Positions 45,710 through 53,673 of a DNA stretch of 64,000 nucleotides are shown here, one piece after another; positions within the stretch are counted from its first letter, which is position 1, and the number at the start of each line of letters is the position of its first letter. Made by a program: the position numbers and the translations under genes. The notes beneath the pieces were generated by a model. It was not told the DNA's origin. It made no database searches and was given only the letters and a program-made list of their open reading frames with translations. The stretch is from Planctomycetaceae bacterium. Lineage in GTDB: Bacteria > Planctomycetota > Planctomycetia > Planctomycetales > Planctomycetaceae. The stretch spans positions 1 through 64,000 of the forward strand of contig JAHBXV010000008.1 of the NCBI GenBank assembly GCA_019636285.1, in the 5' to 3' direction.

Positions 45710-47017
45710 ATGGACGCCCAATCCTATCAGGCCCTCGCCGTTTCATTGGGACTGGGCCTGTTGGTTGGGTTGCAGCGAGAATGGCGCGAGTCTGCTATCG
45801 CTGGTGTCCGAACATTTCCAATCCTCTCGATGCTCGGAACGCTCACCGCGCTTTTGGGAGGTGAGATGGCTGCGTCGGCGGTCGCGATGGGATTCCTCGC
45901 GGTCGCCGCTCTGATGGTCATGGCGAATCTGGTGAAGATCGCTAATGACGACACCGATCCCGGCATGACCACCGAAGCGGCCGCGCTGTTGATGTATGTG
46001 GTCGGCGTTGCCCTGGGAGTGGGGCTGACAGGTCCGGCAATCGTTGCCGCTGGCGCCGCGGCAGTGCTGCTGCATTGGAAAGATCAGTTGCACGGAGTCG
46101 TCAAGGCGATTGGCGAGAAAGAGTTCCGGGGACTGATTCACCTCGTCCTGATCTCGCTGGTCATTCTGCCCGTCCTTCCCGATCAGGTCTATGGGCCCTA
46201 CGATGTCCTCAATCCGTATCGAATCTGGCGGATGGTGGTTCTGATTGTTGGAATCAGCATGGTGGCGTACGTCGCCTACCGCCTTCTGGGCGCCGGGGCC
46301 GGCGCGATTCTGGGCGGAATCTTCGGCGGACTCATCTCCAGCACGGCGACGACGGTCAGTTACGCACGACAGACAAAAGAGACTCCGGCATATTCTCCGA
46401 TGGCCGCGCTGGTCATCGCCATCGCCTCGACCATCGTGAATGTTCGTGTCCTGATCGAGATTGGCGCGGTGGCGCCCGGCCTGCTCCGTTCGGCTCTCCT
46501 ACCCATCACCGTCATTCTGGGATTGATGGTTGTCGTATGCATCTGTCTCTATTTTCCGATTCGCAGCCAGGAGTCCCATGCGCCGGATCAGGACAACCCG
46601 GCACAGCTCAAGCCGGCTCTTGTCTTCGGCGCGATATACGCAGTGATCCTGTTTGTCGTCGCGGCCGCGAAGCATCACTTCGGCAACGAGGCTCTGTATG
46701 CCGTCGCATTGATCTCCGGCCTGACGGATGTGGACGCAATCACGCTTTCGACGGCGGAACTCTTCCAGGAGGGCCGAATCGAGGCCGAGACAGCCTGGCG
46801 CGTGATCGTGGTGGCGATGCTCGCGAATCTCGTGTTCAAGGCGGGGGCCGTTGCGGTTCTGGGAAGCCGAAGGCTATTGCTCTACGTGGCGGTTGTTTTT
46901 GGCATTTCGATCGCGGGCGGAATCGCGGTGCTGCTTTGGTGGCCTGACATGCAGCTCGAACTGCCAATCGCATCGCCAGGTGAAGAGGTCGAGAAGCCTG
47001 TCGAAGCCCCGAAGTGA
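45710..47017 (+). CDS. MgtC/SapB plus DUF4010 multi-span membrane protein
   Basis: 435 residues with about 12 hydrophobic segments. The N-terminal region (about 8-140) is MgtC/SapB-like: LGLGLLVGLQREW, GVRTFPILSMLGTLTALLGG and MTTEAAALLMYVVGVALG. The rest is DUF4010, with GGLISSTATTVSYARQTKE and ISGLTDVDAITLSTAEL, where the central D residues lie in a membrane segment. Such fused proteins are frequent in bacteria and have no proven function; a role in ion or magnesium homeostasis is often assumed from MgtC. The upstream gap (45473-45709) shows no gene. Confidence 0.88.
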   Translation: MDAQSYQALAVSLGLGLLVGLQREWRESAIAGVRTFPILSMLGTLTALLGGEMAASAVAMGFLAVAALMVMANLVKIANDDTDPGMTTEAAALLMYVVGVALGVGLTGPAIVAAGAAAVLLHWKDQLHGVVKAIGEKEFRGLIHLVLISLVILPVLPDQVYGPYDVLNPYRIWRMVVLIVGISMVAYVAYRLLGAGAGAILGGIFGGLISSTATTVSYARQTKETPAYSPMAALVIAIASTIVNVRVLIEIGAVAPGLLRSALLPITVILGLMVVVCICLYFPIRSQESHAPDQDNPAQLKPALVFGAIYAVILFVVAAAKHHFGNEALYAVALISGLTDVDAITLSTAELFQEGRIEAETAWRVIVVAMLANLVFKAGAVAVLGSRRLLLYVAVVFGISIAGGIAVLLWWPDMQLELPIASPGEEVEKPVEAPK

Positions 47018-47133
47018 TTAAGCATCCCTGACACATGCTTGTCGAAAAGCCATAAAACACCAGGCCAACACCGCATTGCACGGAGGGTGTGTTAAAAGCT
47101 CCAACTCGCGCGTGACGACCCATGGGCGGGAAC

Positions 47134-47856
47134 TCAAGCAGACGTCGTCGATCGCGCGAGGAGGAATGTCCCACCCGAACAGCGTCCGCAGGGGGGCACC
47201 GGCCTCGTTTCATCGTGCCGCTGACAATGGCCGCAATTCGTGCAGGCAAGGGGGACATCCGCATGCGTGCAGTCGCCGGCCGGAATAATGGCCGCCTCAT
47301 CGAGTTCAACCCGTTCACACAACGACAGGCCAAATCGTTCAAGATCGTCATGGAATGTAAAGACGCTCAGACGCCCGGAGGTTTCCAGGATCGCCAGCCG
47401 CGCGTTCGCGAGGTTCTCGACCCCTTTCTCGCGGAGCAGCATCACGAGCTCATCGAAGGGAACGTGTTCATCACGGAGAGCGGCGAGGTCGACCTCGCCG
47501 TCACGAATGCAGACGCGAGGGACTCCCTCGACGAATTTCTCAATCCGATCATGCTGTTCTGTCGCCCAGGAAAGGCACCGCTGCATGACGACAATGACGA
47601 TGAGCACGATCATGGGCGGCAACAACGGCACTGTCGGATAGAACATGGGGTCGCCCAGTGCCGATCCCATCGCGATCAACACGACGAACTCATACGGCGA
47701 AACCTGGCCGATTCCTCGCTTGCCCAGCCAGCGGACCAGGATGAGAGCGAACAACAGCAGCGTGATTGTGCGGGCGACCAATTCCACCAGAAAGATTGGC
47801 GGAGTCTCTCCCCACAAGGCATTCCGCGTCGAGAAGTCGTAGCCTGCCCAGTCCAT
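47134..47856 (-). CDS. DUF421 (YetF-like) membrane protein with Cys-rich tail
   Basis: 240 residues from ATG 47856, which follows GGAGAGACGCC; ATG 47877 and an earlier frame are alternatives. Three N-terminal membrane segments contain RWLGKRGIGQVSPYEFVVLI, the DUF421 signature, and SALGDPMFYP. A soluble domain follows (FVEGVPRVCIRDGEVDLAAL, DELVMLLREKGVENLANARL). The C-terminus adds CTNCGHCQRH and PPCGRC, a pair of CxxC-type knuckles likely to bind zinc. YetF-like proteins are spore- or stress-associated in Bacillus; function unknown. It is convergent with the MgtC/DUF4010 gene. Confidence 0.88.
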   Translation of the reverse strand: MDWAGYDFSTRNALWGETPPIFLVELVARTITLLLFALILVRWLGKRGIGQVSPYEFVVLIAMGSALGDPMFYPTVPLLPPMIVLIVIVVMQRCLSWATEQHDRIEKFVEGVPRVCIRDGEVDLAALRDEHVPFDELVMLLREKGVENLANARLAILETSGRLSVFTFHDDLERFGLSLCERVELDEAAIIPAGDCTHADVPLACTNCGHCQRHDETRPVPPCGRCSGGTFLLARSTTSA

Positions 47857-48040
47857 GGCGTCTCTCCGTCCATTCATGAAAACGCTGTGCCGTTCAAAAA
47901 TGACTGGCACGGCGAACTCAAGCGGTTCAGGGACATGGACACTGAAAGACTCGGTCTCCTAACCCTCGGCTGCCTTCCTGGCGATGCGATCGCTCGCCTC
48001 CATCGGTCCGAGTAGCAGGTCGCGGGCGAAACGAACTGAA

Positions 48041-48118
48041 ACACGTTTCAAAACCCGGTTGGTGGCAGCAAAACGTCTCGAAATTGGGGACACCCCCGTC
48101 GTCCAGAGGGTCTTGAAA
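48041..48118. repeat. Dispersed REP-like inverted repeat, copy C (subtype II)
   Basis: Left arm CGTTTCAAAACCCGGTTGG and right arm CCAGAGGGTCTTGAAA frame a 78-bp unit. It differs from copies A and D in having TTTC/GAAA outer ends and an unrelated interior. It lies in the roughly 300-bp gap 47857-48151, which otherwise holds no supported gene. Confidence 0.7.
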
Positions 48119-48151
48119 CCACCTCTATTAAATCCCCGAGGGCATCGACTC

Positions 48152-48271
48152 TCAGAAGTCGCAGCCGCGGAAGAAAAGCAGCAGGATGACCACGATGGTG
48201 GGCAGCCCCAGCAACCATCCGGCAAGCGCATACTTAATCTTTCCGCTACGGTCGCGAGTGTTGTCCGTCAT
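48152..48271 (-). CDS. Very small membrane protein, 39 residues
   Basis: Minus-strand frame below usual length limits: MTDNTRDRSGKIKYALAGWL followed by LGLPTIVVILLLFFRGCDF. A charged N-terminus, a single membrane helix and a terminal RGCDF give it the look of a conserved one-pass miniprotein. The flanking DNA in other frames is not protein-like. The ribosome-binding site is weak. I do not recognise a named family. It lies between repeat copy C and the terminator at 48307, among stress genes. Confidence 0.5.
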   Translation of the reverse strand: MTDNTRDRSGKIKYALAGWLLGLPTIVVILLLFFRGCDF

Positions 48272-48306
48272 GATGGATCTCGAAGTGATTGGGACCAGGC
48301 GAGCGC

Positions 48307-48354
48307 AAAAAAATGCCGGCTTCCTGCCCGACGCGTGTCGGGAGCAGGAAGCCG
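48307..48354 (-). terminator. Intrinsic terminator downstream of the glycine-zipper stress gene
   Basis: CGGCTTCCTGC-CCGAC-GCGT-GTCGG-GA-GCAGGAAGCCG forms a stem of 16 pairs with a two-base bulge. Read on the minus strand it is followed by CATTTTTTTG, giving the T-tract of a rho-independent terminator. It ends transcription from the minus-strand genes at 48522 and beyond. Confidence 0.8.
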
Positions 48355-48521
48355 CCGAACCGTGGGAAACTGCGGTCCGTGAGAATCTCTAACACAGGCA
48401 AGTGTGTGAGGTGCTCTAATACGCATCCCAGAAAATAACCGCGCGTGACGATCGGCTGATCGTCATGGCATGGTCACACCTTCCCTCGTGGCAGCCGCGC
48501 AATTGCTTCTGGGGTGTGGTA

Positions 48522-49064
48522 TTAGTCATTGTCGACCGATGTGACCGCCTTCACGGAGATGTGTTCCGCGCCGCCGTCATCGAAGATTTTCTTCGCGAGG
48601 TCAACTTCGTCGCTGTCCACGACGCGGACAGAGATCAACGCACGCCCATTCTTGAGGTGTCCCTCGTATGCCTGCGCCTCGTACTCGGAAAAACCCATGC
48701 CGATGAGAGCGCCGGTCAACCCCCCCGCGGCTGACCCGATCGCGGCCCCTCCAAGTGCCGCCAGAATCGGTCCGGCGGCGATGAATGGTCCGAGTCCTGG
48801 GATCGCCAGGGCGCCGATTCCGGCCATCCAGCCCAGCGCTCCGCCAAGGAGCAGGCCCGCCCCCGTCCCGGTGGCGGCCCCCTCGGGGGCTTTTGTGTTT
48901 CCTTCCATGACAATCTCGCCATCCGCCCCTTCCTGGGCCATGATGAGCGATATCTCGGATTCCATGAAGCCCGCGGCGCGGAGGTTGTTCAGAATCGTCA
49001 TCGCTTCCTGGCGATTGTTCGCGATTCCAAAAACGGCCTGGGCGTGTTCGACATGAGTAGCCAT
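48522..49064 (-). CDS. Glycine-zipper general stress protein (YflT/DUF1269-like)
   Basis: 180 residues from ATG 49064, preceded by GGGGAG; the frame is open to 49133. The N-terminal alpha/beta part (AVFGIANNRQEAMTILNNLR, AAGFMESEISLIMAQEG) is the general-stress-protein fold. A long glycine-zipper membrane-like stretch follows (GAGLLLGGALGWMAGIGALA, AALGGAAIGSAAGGLTGALI). The C-terminal part (YEGHLKNGRALISVRVVDSD, KIFDDGGAEHISV) closes the fold. Proteins of this type sit beside CsbD, BON and DUF892 genes in stress islands of many bacteria. Function unknown; the glycine zipper suggests membrane association. It lies 65 bp downstream of the BON lipoprotein gene. Confidence 0.88.
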   Translation of the reverse strand: MATHVEHAQAVFGIANNRQEAMTILNNLRAAGFMESEISLIMAQEGADGEIVMEGNTKAPEGAATGTGAGLLLGGALGWMAGIGALAIPGLGPFIAAGPILAALGGAAIGSAAGGLTGALIGMGFSEYEAQAYEGHLKNGRALISVRVVDSDEVDLAKKIFDDGGAEHISVKAVTSVDND

Positions 49065-49129
49065 TGTGATTCTCCCCGTAGAGTTTGTTGAAATGGTGTG
49101 ATCGGCCCGCGCGGTCCTTGAGATCCCCA

Positions 49130-49513
49130 TCAATTTGCGTCTGGGACGACCTCGAGTTCGTTGGTGACATGACCTTCCCCGGCGATCTTCTCGGCGACGT
49201 CGCCGATTCGCTCTTTCTCGGCAGCCGACTCCACCGGTCCACGAAGGACGACGTTGCCTTCGTTGCTGATAATCTTGACGTTGCGCCCATTCACCGACAG
49301 ATCTTCGATTTCGAGCACTGTTTCCCGAATCTTCGCCGTCAAGTCGATATCAGCCTGCTTGTTGGACTGATCCATCGGTGTCTTGGTGGTGCCATTGGCA
49401 TCCCGCTCGTTGACAGCCGTGTTATCCTTCGCGGGTGTTGGGGCCATGTTGGTCTCGTCGGCACAACCCGCGATGAGCAGGCTCAGGCCGATGAGGGAAA
49501 ATAACGAGCGCAT
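49130..49513 (-). CDS. BON-domain lipoprotein
   Basis: 127 residues. Signal and lipobox: MRSLFSLIGLSLLIAGCADE, lipidation at C17. A low-complexity linker is followed by one BON domain (IDLTAKIRETVLEIEDLSVN, VKIISNEGNVVLRGPVESAA, NELEVVPDAN). BON domains bind phospholipid and are found in osmotic- and envelope-stress proteins such as OsmY. The ATG follows AGGAGAT by 4 bases. It sits in the envelope, probably the outer membrane or inner face. It forms a probable pair with the glycine-zipper protein downstream. Confidence 0.93.
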   Translation of the reverse strand: MRSLFSLIGLSLLIAGCADETNMAPTPAKDNTAVNERDANGTTKTPMDQSNKQADIDLTAKIRETVLEIEDLSVNGRNVKIISNEGNVVLRGPVESAAEKERIGDVAEKIAGEGHVTNELEVVPDAN

Positions 49514-49600
49514 GATAAATCTCCTGTGGGAGTAGAGCGTTTTCTCAAAACGATCCGCATGAAGTCCGCGGTGTCCCGCGAGCGGAATGTAGGTAAGCGA

Positions 49601-49966
49601 CTAGGGCGTCGGATACGTGTACTCATAGGCATGGCGGATATAGCGGCGATTGGCGTCATAGTCGCCATCGAAGTCCTCGCGCAATGTTGCATCCAGTTCG
49701 TCATTCCATGTCGGATAACTCTCGCCGTAATAACACTGGGCCGCGTAGCCGAATCGAAACGCCTGCTCGCGATTCTCGAAGGCATTCTCGGAGCCGACAG
49801 CCTGCCTGACGGTGTCGTCGACATCCTGATCCATGTCGCGATTGCCATCGATGCCGAAGTCCGCTTTCGTCTGCTCCCAGTCATTGGCGAAGGCGGCCTT
49901 GACTCGTTCCCAGCCACTCAGCGTCTCGCCAGTACACCAGGTCGGCTGTTTCGTTGTCGTGCGCAT
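49601..49966 (-). CDS. Small acidic hypothetical protein, 121 residues
   Basis: Soluble, acidic, rich in aromatic residues: WERVKAAFANDWEQTKADFG, FRFGYAAQCYYGESYPTWND and YDANRRYIRHAYEYTYPTP. Proteins with this 'F.N.WEQTK.DFG' start occur in stress clusters next to BON and CsbD genes, but I know of no function. The ATG at 49966 has GGGAG 8 bases upstream. Repeat copy B lies about 40 bp upstream of the start, so the promoter is probably close to or inside it. The BON gene starts about 90 bp downstream. Confidence 0.75.
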   Translation of the reverse strand: MRTTTKQPTWCTGETLSGWERVKAAFANDWEQTKADFGIDGNRDMDQDVDDTVRQAVGSENAFENREQAFRFGYAAQCYYGESYPTWNDELDATLREDFDGDYDANRRYIRHAYEYTYPTP

Positions 49967-50007
49967 GACATTCTCCCGGATAGTAATTCGTTGATAGTGT
50001 CAGAATT

Positions 50008-50062
50008 GCGGTAAAACCCTGCGAAGTTAGGAACAGTGTGGACATCCAGAGGGTTTTGACGG
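50008..50062. repeat. Dispersed REP-like inverted repeat, copy B (short form)
   Basis: About 55 bp: left arm CGGTAAAACCCT, right arm CCAGAGGGTTTTGACGG, the interior shorter than in copies A, D and E and without the CCGGTTGG segment. AAAACCCT and AGGGTTTT are fully complementary. It lies between the divergently placed hypothetical gene (ATG 49966) and the DUF892 gene end. The interval 50063-50194 holds nothing else recognised. Confidence 0.65.
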
Positions 50063-50194
50063 TACTGCATGGCATTCGTCGGTGGCGTGGGTCGCCGGGG
50101 CGTCCATGCCCATGGCGTCACGATGAGTCGATGAAGAAGAGTGGATTCCGCCCCTCCGCGAGCCGACTTCCTTCGCTATGGATGCGAGCATGGT

Positions 50195-50692
50195 TCACTT
50201 GGCGGTGCGCGCCGCCGGGTTCACCGTGTTGAGTGCCAGGACGTTGAGTTTCTCGTTCGCGGCTGATTCTTCGTTGAGGATCTCATCGAGCACCTTGGCG
50301 GCATCGGCATGGCCGAGCGTTTCGGCGAATGCGCGGGCCGTCCCATAGCCCGAGATTTCGTAATGCTCGACACGCTGGGCGGCCGCGATGAGTGCCGCGT
50401 CCTTCACGCTGGCGGGAGCCTTTTCCTTGATGACCTCGGCCCCCTCGGCGATAAGCCCTTCCATGGCGTCGCACTTGGTGCTGCCAGGATTAACCTCGAA
50501 CCGATGCAGGAGGTGATGCACGCGTTCCAACTGGGAAGTGGTTTCTTCCAGATGAGCTTCGAATGCCTGCTTGAGTTGCGGGTTCGAGGCCGCTTCCACC
50601 ATTTTGGGGAGCGCTTCGGTCAACTGCTTCTCGGCGCTGTAAAGGTCTTTGATCTCGTGGATGAACAGATCCTGTAGAGTTTGCAGGCTCAT
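50195..50692 (-). CDS. DUF892 (YciE/YciF-like) ferritin-like protein
   Basis: 165 residues from ATG 50692, preceded by TTGGAGAAG; the frame is open further but without a site. LQDLFIHEIKDLYSAEKQLT, EALPKMVEAASNPQLKQAFE and a later RVEHYEISGYGTARAFAETL are diagnostic. Conserved E, H and D residues on a four-helix bundle (HEIKDLYSAEKQ, HLEETTSQLERVH, EHYEISGYG) form the predicted di-iron site. YciF-type proteins are induced by osmotic and other stress; activity is undetermined. The divergent SDR gene starts about 510 bp upstream, so the promoters of both lie in 50693-51205. Confidence 0.94.
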   Translation of the reverse strand: MSLQTLQDLFIHEIKDLYSAEKQLTEALPKMVEAASNPQLKQAFEAHLEETTSQLERVHHLLHRFEVNPGSTKCDAMEGLIAEGAEVIKEKAPASVKDAALIAAAQRVEHYEISGYGTARAFAETLGHADAAKVLDEILNEESAANEKLNVLALNTVNPAARTAK

Positions 50693-51205
50693 GGACTTCT
50701 CCAATGTGGAGGTGCGACGATCGGGCCAAAGTGTGCCCCCGATCCGATCGGGGCACGCTAGGGAAAATAGATGCCGAGCGGAGTGGTGCATCGGGGAGAC
50801 ACTGAAAGCGGTGTGGTGCCCGATCCCGTGCCTTCCCCGCATTCCCACTTTTAGATTCGCGATGAGTGTTCGCTCTGCAACTGGAGCGTTGTCTCGCTTC
50901 TGGTGAACGGCAGTGACGCGTGTTTCTCAACTGGGAAGCAATCGGCGCGCCGATCAAAACCAGAAATCGTTGCGGCTGGCGCGGAAGTCGTTTTGGGCGT
51001 GTTTTTTCAAGATCCTCGCTGCCGACGACTGACATGACATCGATATTGTCGCAGGTTGCTGGTCGCTAGCAGTCCGCCTCGAACGTCGGGCGATCAGTTC
51101 ATTGTCGACTGAGGGCCAAGTCGGGGGCCGGAATATGATTTGCTAATTCTTCTCGTGGTGATTTGGTTTTCTCGACTTCGCGCAAGCTCACATGGGAGGC
51201 TCCTC
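50693..51205. other. Intergenic region between divergent DUF892 and SDR genes
   Basis: About 510 bp without a supported gene. It contains a near-perfect palindrome at 50733-50756 (GTGCCCCCGATC / GATCGGGGCAC), about 40 bp upstream of the DUF892 start. That could be an operator or a transcript-end hairpin. No other structure was recognised. Confidence 0.5.
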
Positions 51206-52099
51206 ATGGCGAACAAATCGCAACAACGCGGCAAGTCCGAGTCGGAACAAGAGCGCCCTGAACAGTCGCAATCTCGTCAACCCGGTCGTCAACGGCCCAT
51301 GCGTCCCCAGCCACGGGTGATTCGCGAAAACTACCGCGGTAGCGGCAAGCTTCAGGGAAAGGTGGCCCTCATCACCGGTGGCGACAGCGGGATCGGTCGC
51401 AGTACCGCCGTTCTCTTCGCGCGCGAAGGTGCCCACCTCGCGATCCTCTATCTGGAGGAAACTCAGGACGCGGAGGAAACCAGGTCGCTCGTTGAAGCCG
51501 AGGGAACTCGCTGCCTGCCCCTCAAGGGGGACATCGGCAGTCAGTCGTTCTGCCGGCAAGCAGTCGCGAAAACCATCGAGGAGTTTGGACGACTCGATTG
51601 TCTTATCAACAACGCGGCTGAGCAGCATCCGCGGGAAGGAGTCGAAGAGATCGAAGAGAAGCACCTGGTGGGGACATTTCGGACGAATATCTTCTCGATG
51701 TTCTACCTGACGCAGGCCGCTCTCCCTCATTTGAAAAAGCAAAAGGGAAGCACGATTATCAATACGACCTCCGTCACCGCCTATCGGGGCAGCCCCGAAC
51801 TCCTCGACTATTCGGCCACCAAGGGAGCCATCGTCAGCTTCACCCGGTCGCTAGCGCAGCAATTGGTGAAGGATGACATCCGCGTCAATGCCGTCGCTCC
51901 CGGTCCAATCTGGACGCCGCTCATCCCGGCGACGTTCGACGAAGAGGAAGTCAGCAAGTTCGGCAGCGACTCCCCGATGGGTCGCGCCGGCGAACCGGAT
52001 GAGTGCGCCACCTGCTTCCTGTTTCTCGCCTCGGAAGACTCGTCCTACATGACCGGACAGGTGCTCCATCCCAACGGCGGCGAGATCATCAACGGATGA
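51206..52099 (+). CDS. SDR-family oxidoreductase (YghA-like)
   Basis: 297 residues from ATG 51206, preceded by GGGAGG. A Q/R/P-rich N-terminal extension (KSQQRGKSESEQERPEQSQS) typical of this subgroup leads into the Rossmann fold with ALITGGDSGIGRSTAVLFAR (TGxxxGIG) and LINNAAEQHP. Catalytic residues are in INTTSVTAYRGSPELLDYSA (S, Y) with the K of ATKGAIVSF. The ending GQVLHPNGGEIING is also typical. E. coli YghA reduces keto or glyoxal-type compounds; the substrate here is unknown. Such SDRs are regular members of stress clusters with DUF892. Confidence 0.94.
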   Translation: MANKSQQRGKSESEQERPEQSQSRQPGRQRPMRPQPRVIRENYRGSGKLQGKVALITGGDSGIGRSTAVLFAREGAHLAILYLEETQDAEETRSLVEAEGTRCLPLKGDIGSQSFCRQAVAKTIEEFGRLDCLINNAAEQHPREGVEEIEEKHLVGTFRTNIFSMFYLTQAALPHLKKQKGSTIINTTSVTAYRGSPELLDYSATKGAIVSFTRSLAQQLVKDDIRVNAVAPGPIWTPLIPATFDEEEVSKFGSDSPMGRAGEPDECATCFLFLASEDSSYMTGQVLHPNGGEIING

Positions 52100-52221
52100 T
52101 GGATGTCCCCCCGGCCTCGCTTGGTCGAACGCCCCGGGAAGAAGAGTTCTTCAGCCGAGAATCTCGGCGAGAACAATCCATTGCGAATCACGGTGATAGC
52201 CCCGGATCCGGAATCAGCCGT

Positions 52222-52238
52222 TCCCGACAATGTCGGGA
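52222..52238. terminator. Perfect stem-loop between convergent units
   Basis: TCCCGAC-AAT-GTCGGGA, a 7-bp perfect stem with a 3-base loop, lies between the SDR gene (plus) and tRNA-Lys (minus). No T-tract follows on either strand, so it is a weak terminator candidate only. Confidence 0.35.
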
Positions 52239-52289
52239 GCCGCGGCACAAGACACTTTGGAGGCGTCCCGAGAACCGCGGAATGCGAAG

Positions 52290-52362
<73 letters not shown>

Positions 52363-52495
52363 GGCTCGGGAACCCAGACTTGGCAGAGCCCCTCGCGAAG
52401 TGCCGAATTGTAGCCGGGGCGGCGGGGAGAGCAAACCCACCGGGCGCGGCTTCTCGCGGTTACCAGAGATTGGCCCGGATTCGTCCCCTCAAACG

Positions 52496-52545
52496 GAAAA
52501 AACGCGGGCACGACCTCTTTCAAGTTCGTGCCCGCGTCGGTTTTT
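52496..52545 (-). terminator. Intrinsic terminator of the Spy-like gene
   Basis: Perfect 12-bp stem ACGCGGGCACGA / TCGTGCCCGCGT with an A-run on the left and CGGTTTTT on the right. Read on the minus strand, the left A-run becomes the T-tract, about 130 bp after the stop of the gene at 52671. The stem is bidirectional in appearance. Confidence 0.88.
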
Positions 52546-52670
52546 CGACACATTTTCAGAGAATCGACCGGATCATCCGGACGGTTCCCGCTCTCGTCCT
52601 CCCGCGCTGACATCGAATTCGCGGATATCACCCAAAAATCAACGTCGCATCGAGACCGAGAAGGCCCTCA

Positions 52671-53420
52671 TTACTGCGGCGCGCCAGGAGGACGACCGCC
52701 GCCCGGACCGCGCTGTCCGCGACCACCACCGAATCCGCCAAACTGCGGAGCCGGGAAGTTAAACTTTTCTCCCACCAGCGATTCCCAGATCGCCTTTTGT
52801 TCGGCATCCAGAAGGGCCATCACGTCGGCATCCGCCTTCTCTCGCTTCGCACGCATTTCAGCCATCGCCTTTTCGCGCTCTTCCTGCGAAGCTTCTCGCA
52901 GGTTGCCGAAGGCGGAGAAATCGGGACGAGCGGCTTCCTGAATTTCGCGCATCTTGGTCTTCTGTTCGTCCGTCAGACCGAGCTTTTCAGCAACGTCCGG
53001 GCGACCAAGAGCCTGGGCTCCCTGGCGTTGAATATCCAGTTGACGAAGTCGCGTGATCTGCTCTTCGGAAAGGACCGACTTCATCGCTTCGTCGGTCTTC
53101 TTCTGAAGCTCTTCCATGCGCTTCCGCATTTCCGCCCGTTCTTCCTCGGAGAGATTTCCGAATCCCCCGCGCTGGCCGCCACCCTCGGGCCGCAGTCCTT
53201 CCATGGCGGTCCGCAGCTTCTGCTGCTGCTCGTCGGTCACCTTCAGCTCGGCGCGAACTTCGGGCATCATCAAAAGGCCCATCGGGCCGCCAAACCCGCC
53301 ACCGCCGCGACCCCGTCCGCCGCCGGGCCCGCCAGGCCCACCGGGCGGTTGAGCCAGCAGGCCGCCGGCCGTGGATCCCAGAACTGCCGCCACCGTCAAC
53401 ATCAGGGCGATTCGCCTCAT
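52671..53420 (-). CDS. Exported Spy/CpxP-like protein with Gly-rich ends
   Basis: 249 residues. Signal peptide RIALMLTVAAVLGSTAGGLL, cleavage near LLAQPP. Glycine/arginine-rich low-complexity segments lie just after it (GGRGRGGGGFGGPMG) and at the C-terminus. Two copies of a helical unit follow the LTxxQ type: LKVTDEQQQKLRTAMEGL and LGLTDEQKTKMREIQEAA, with LSEEQITRLRQLDIQRQGAQ between them. The pattern suggests a periplasmic chaperone or metal-sensing protein of the Spy/CpxP kind, and many planctomycete homologues exist; this is a family-level inference. The intergenic DNA upstream (53421-53673) holds no other gene. Confidence 0.8.
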   Translation of the reverse strand: MRRIALMLTVAAVLGSTAGGLLAQPPGGPGGPGGGRGRGGGGFGGPMGLLMMPEVRAELKVTDEQQQKLRTAMEGLRPEGGGQRGGFGNLSEEERAEMRKRMEELQKKTDEAMKSVLSEEQITRLRQLDIQRQGAQALGRPDVAEKLGLTDEQKTKMREIQEAARPDFSAFGNLREASQEEREKAMAEMRAKREKADADVMALLDAEQKAIWESLVGEKFNFPAPQFGGFGGGRGQRGPGGGRPPGAPQ

Positions 53421-53673
53421 TGTCCGTCTCCTCGGAATTGCGTACTGGTCTGGCTGCCTTCATCAACGACCGGGCGAAACGCTCGTCCTTTCGTCGTGAT
53501 TCGAGGATTTAACCACTTCTCGGCGAACGAGTATCGGGGATTTTCCCAAAGGCGGCCCCTCAAACTCAGAAAAGCGGCTTCGTTGGACCCACGGGCGACG
53601 GCAGAAATCGTTTGTCGCGAAATGGGGTTCGTTCATCACTCGATCGATCCCATGCGCGCCATTACAACGAGAT

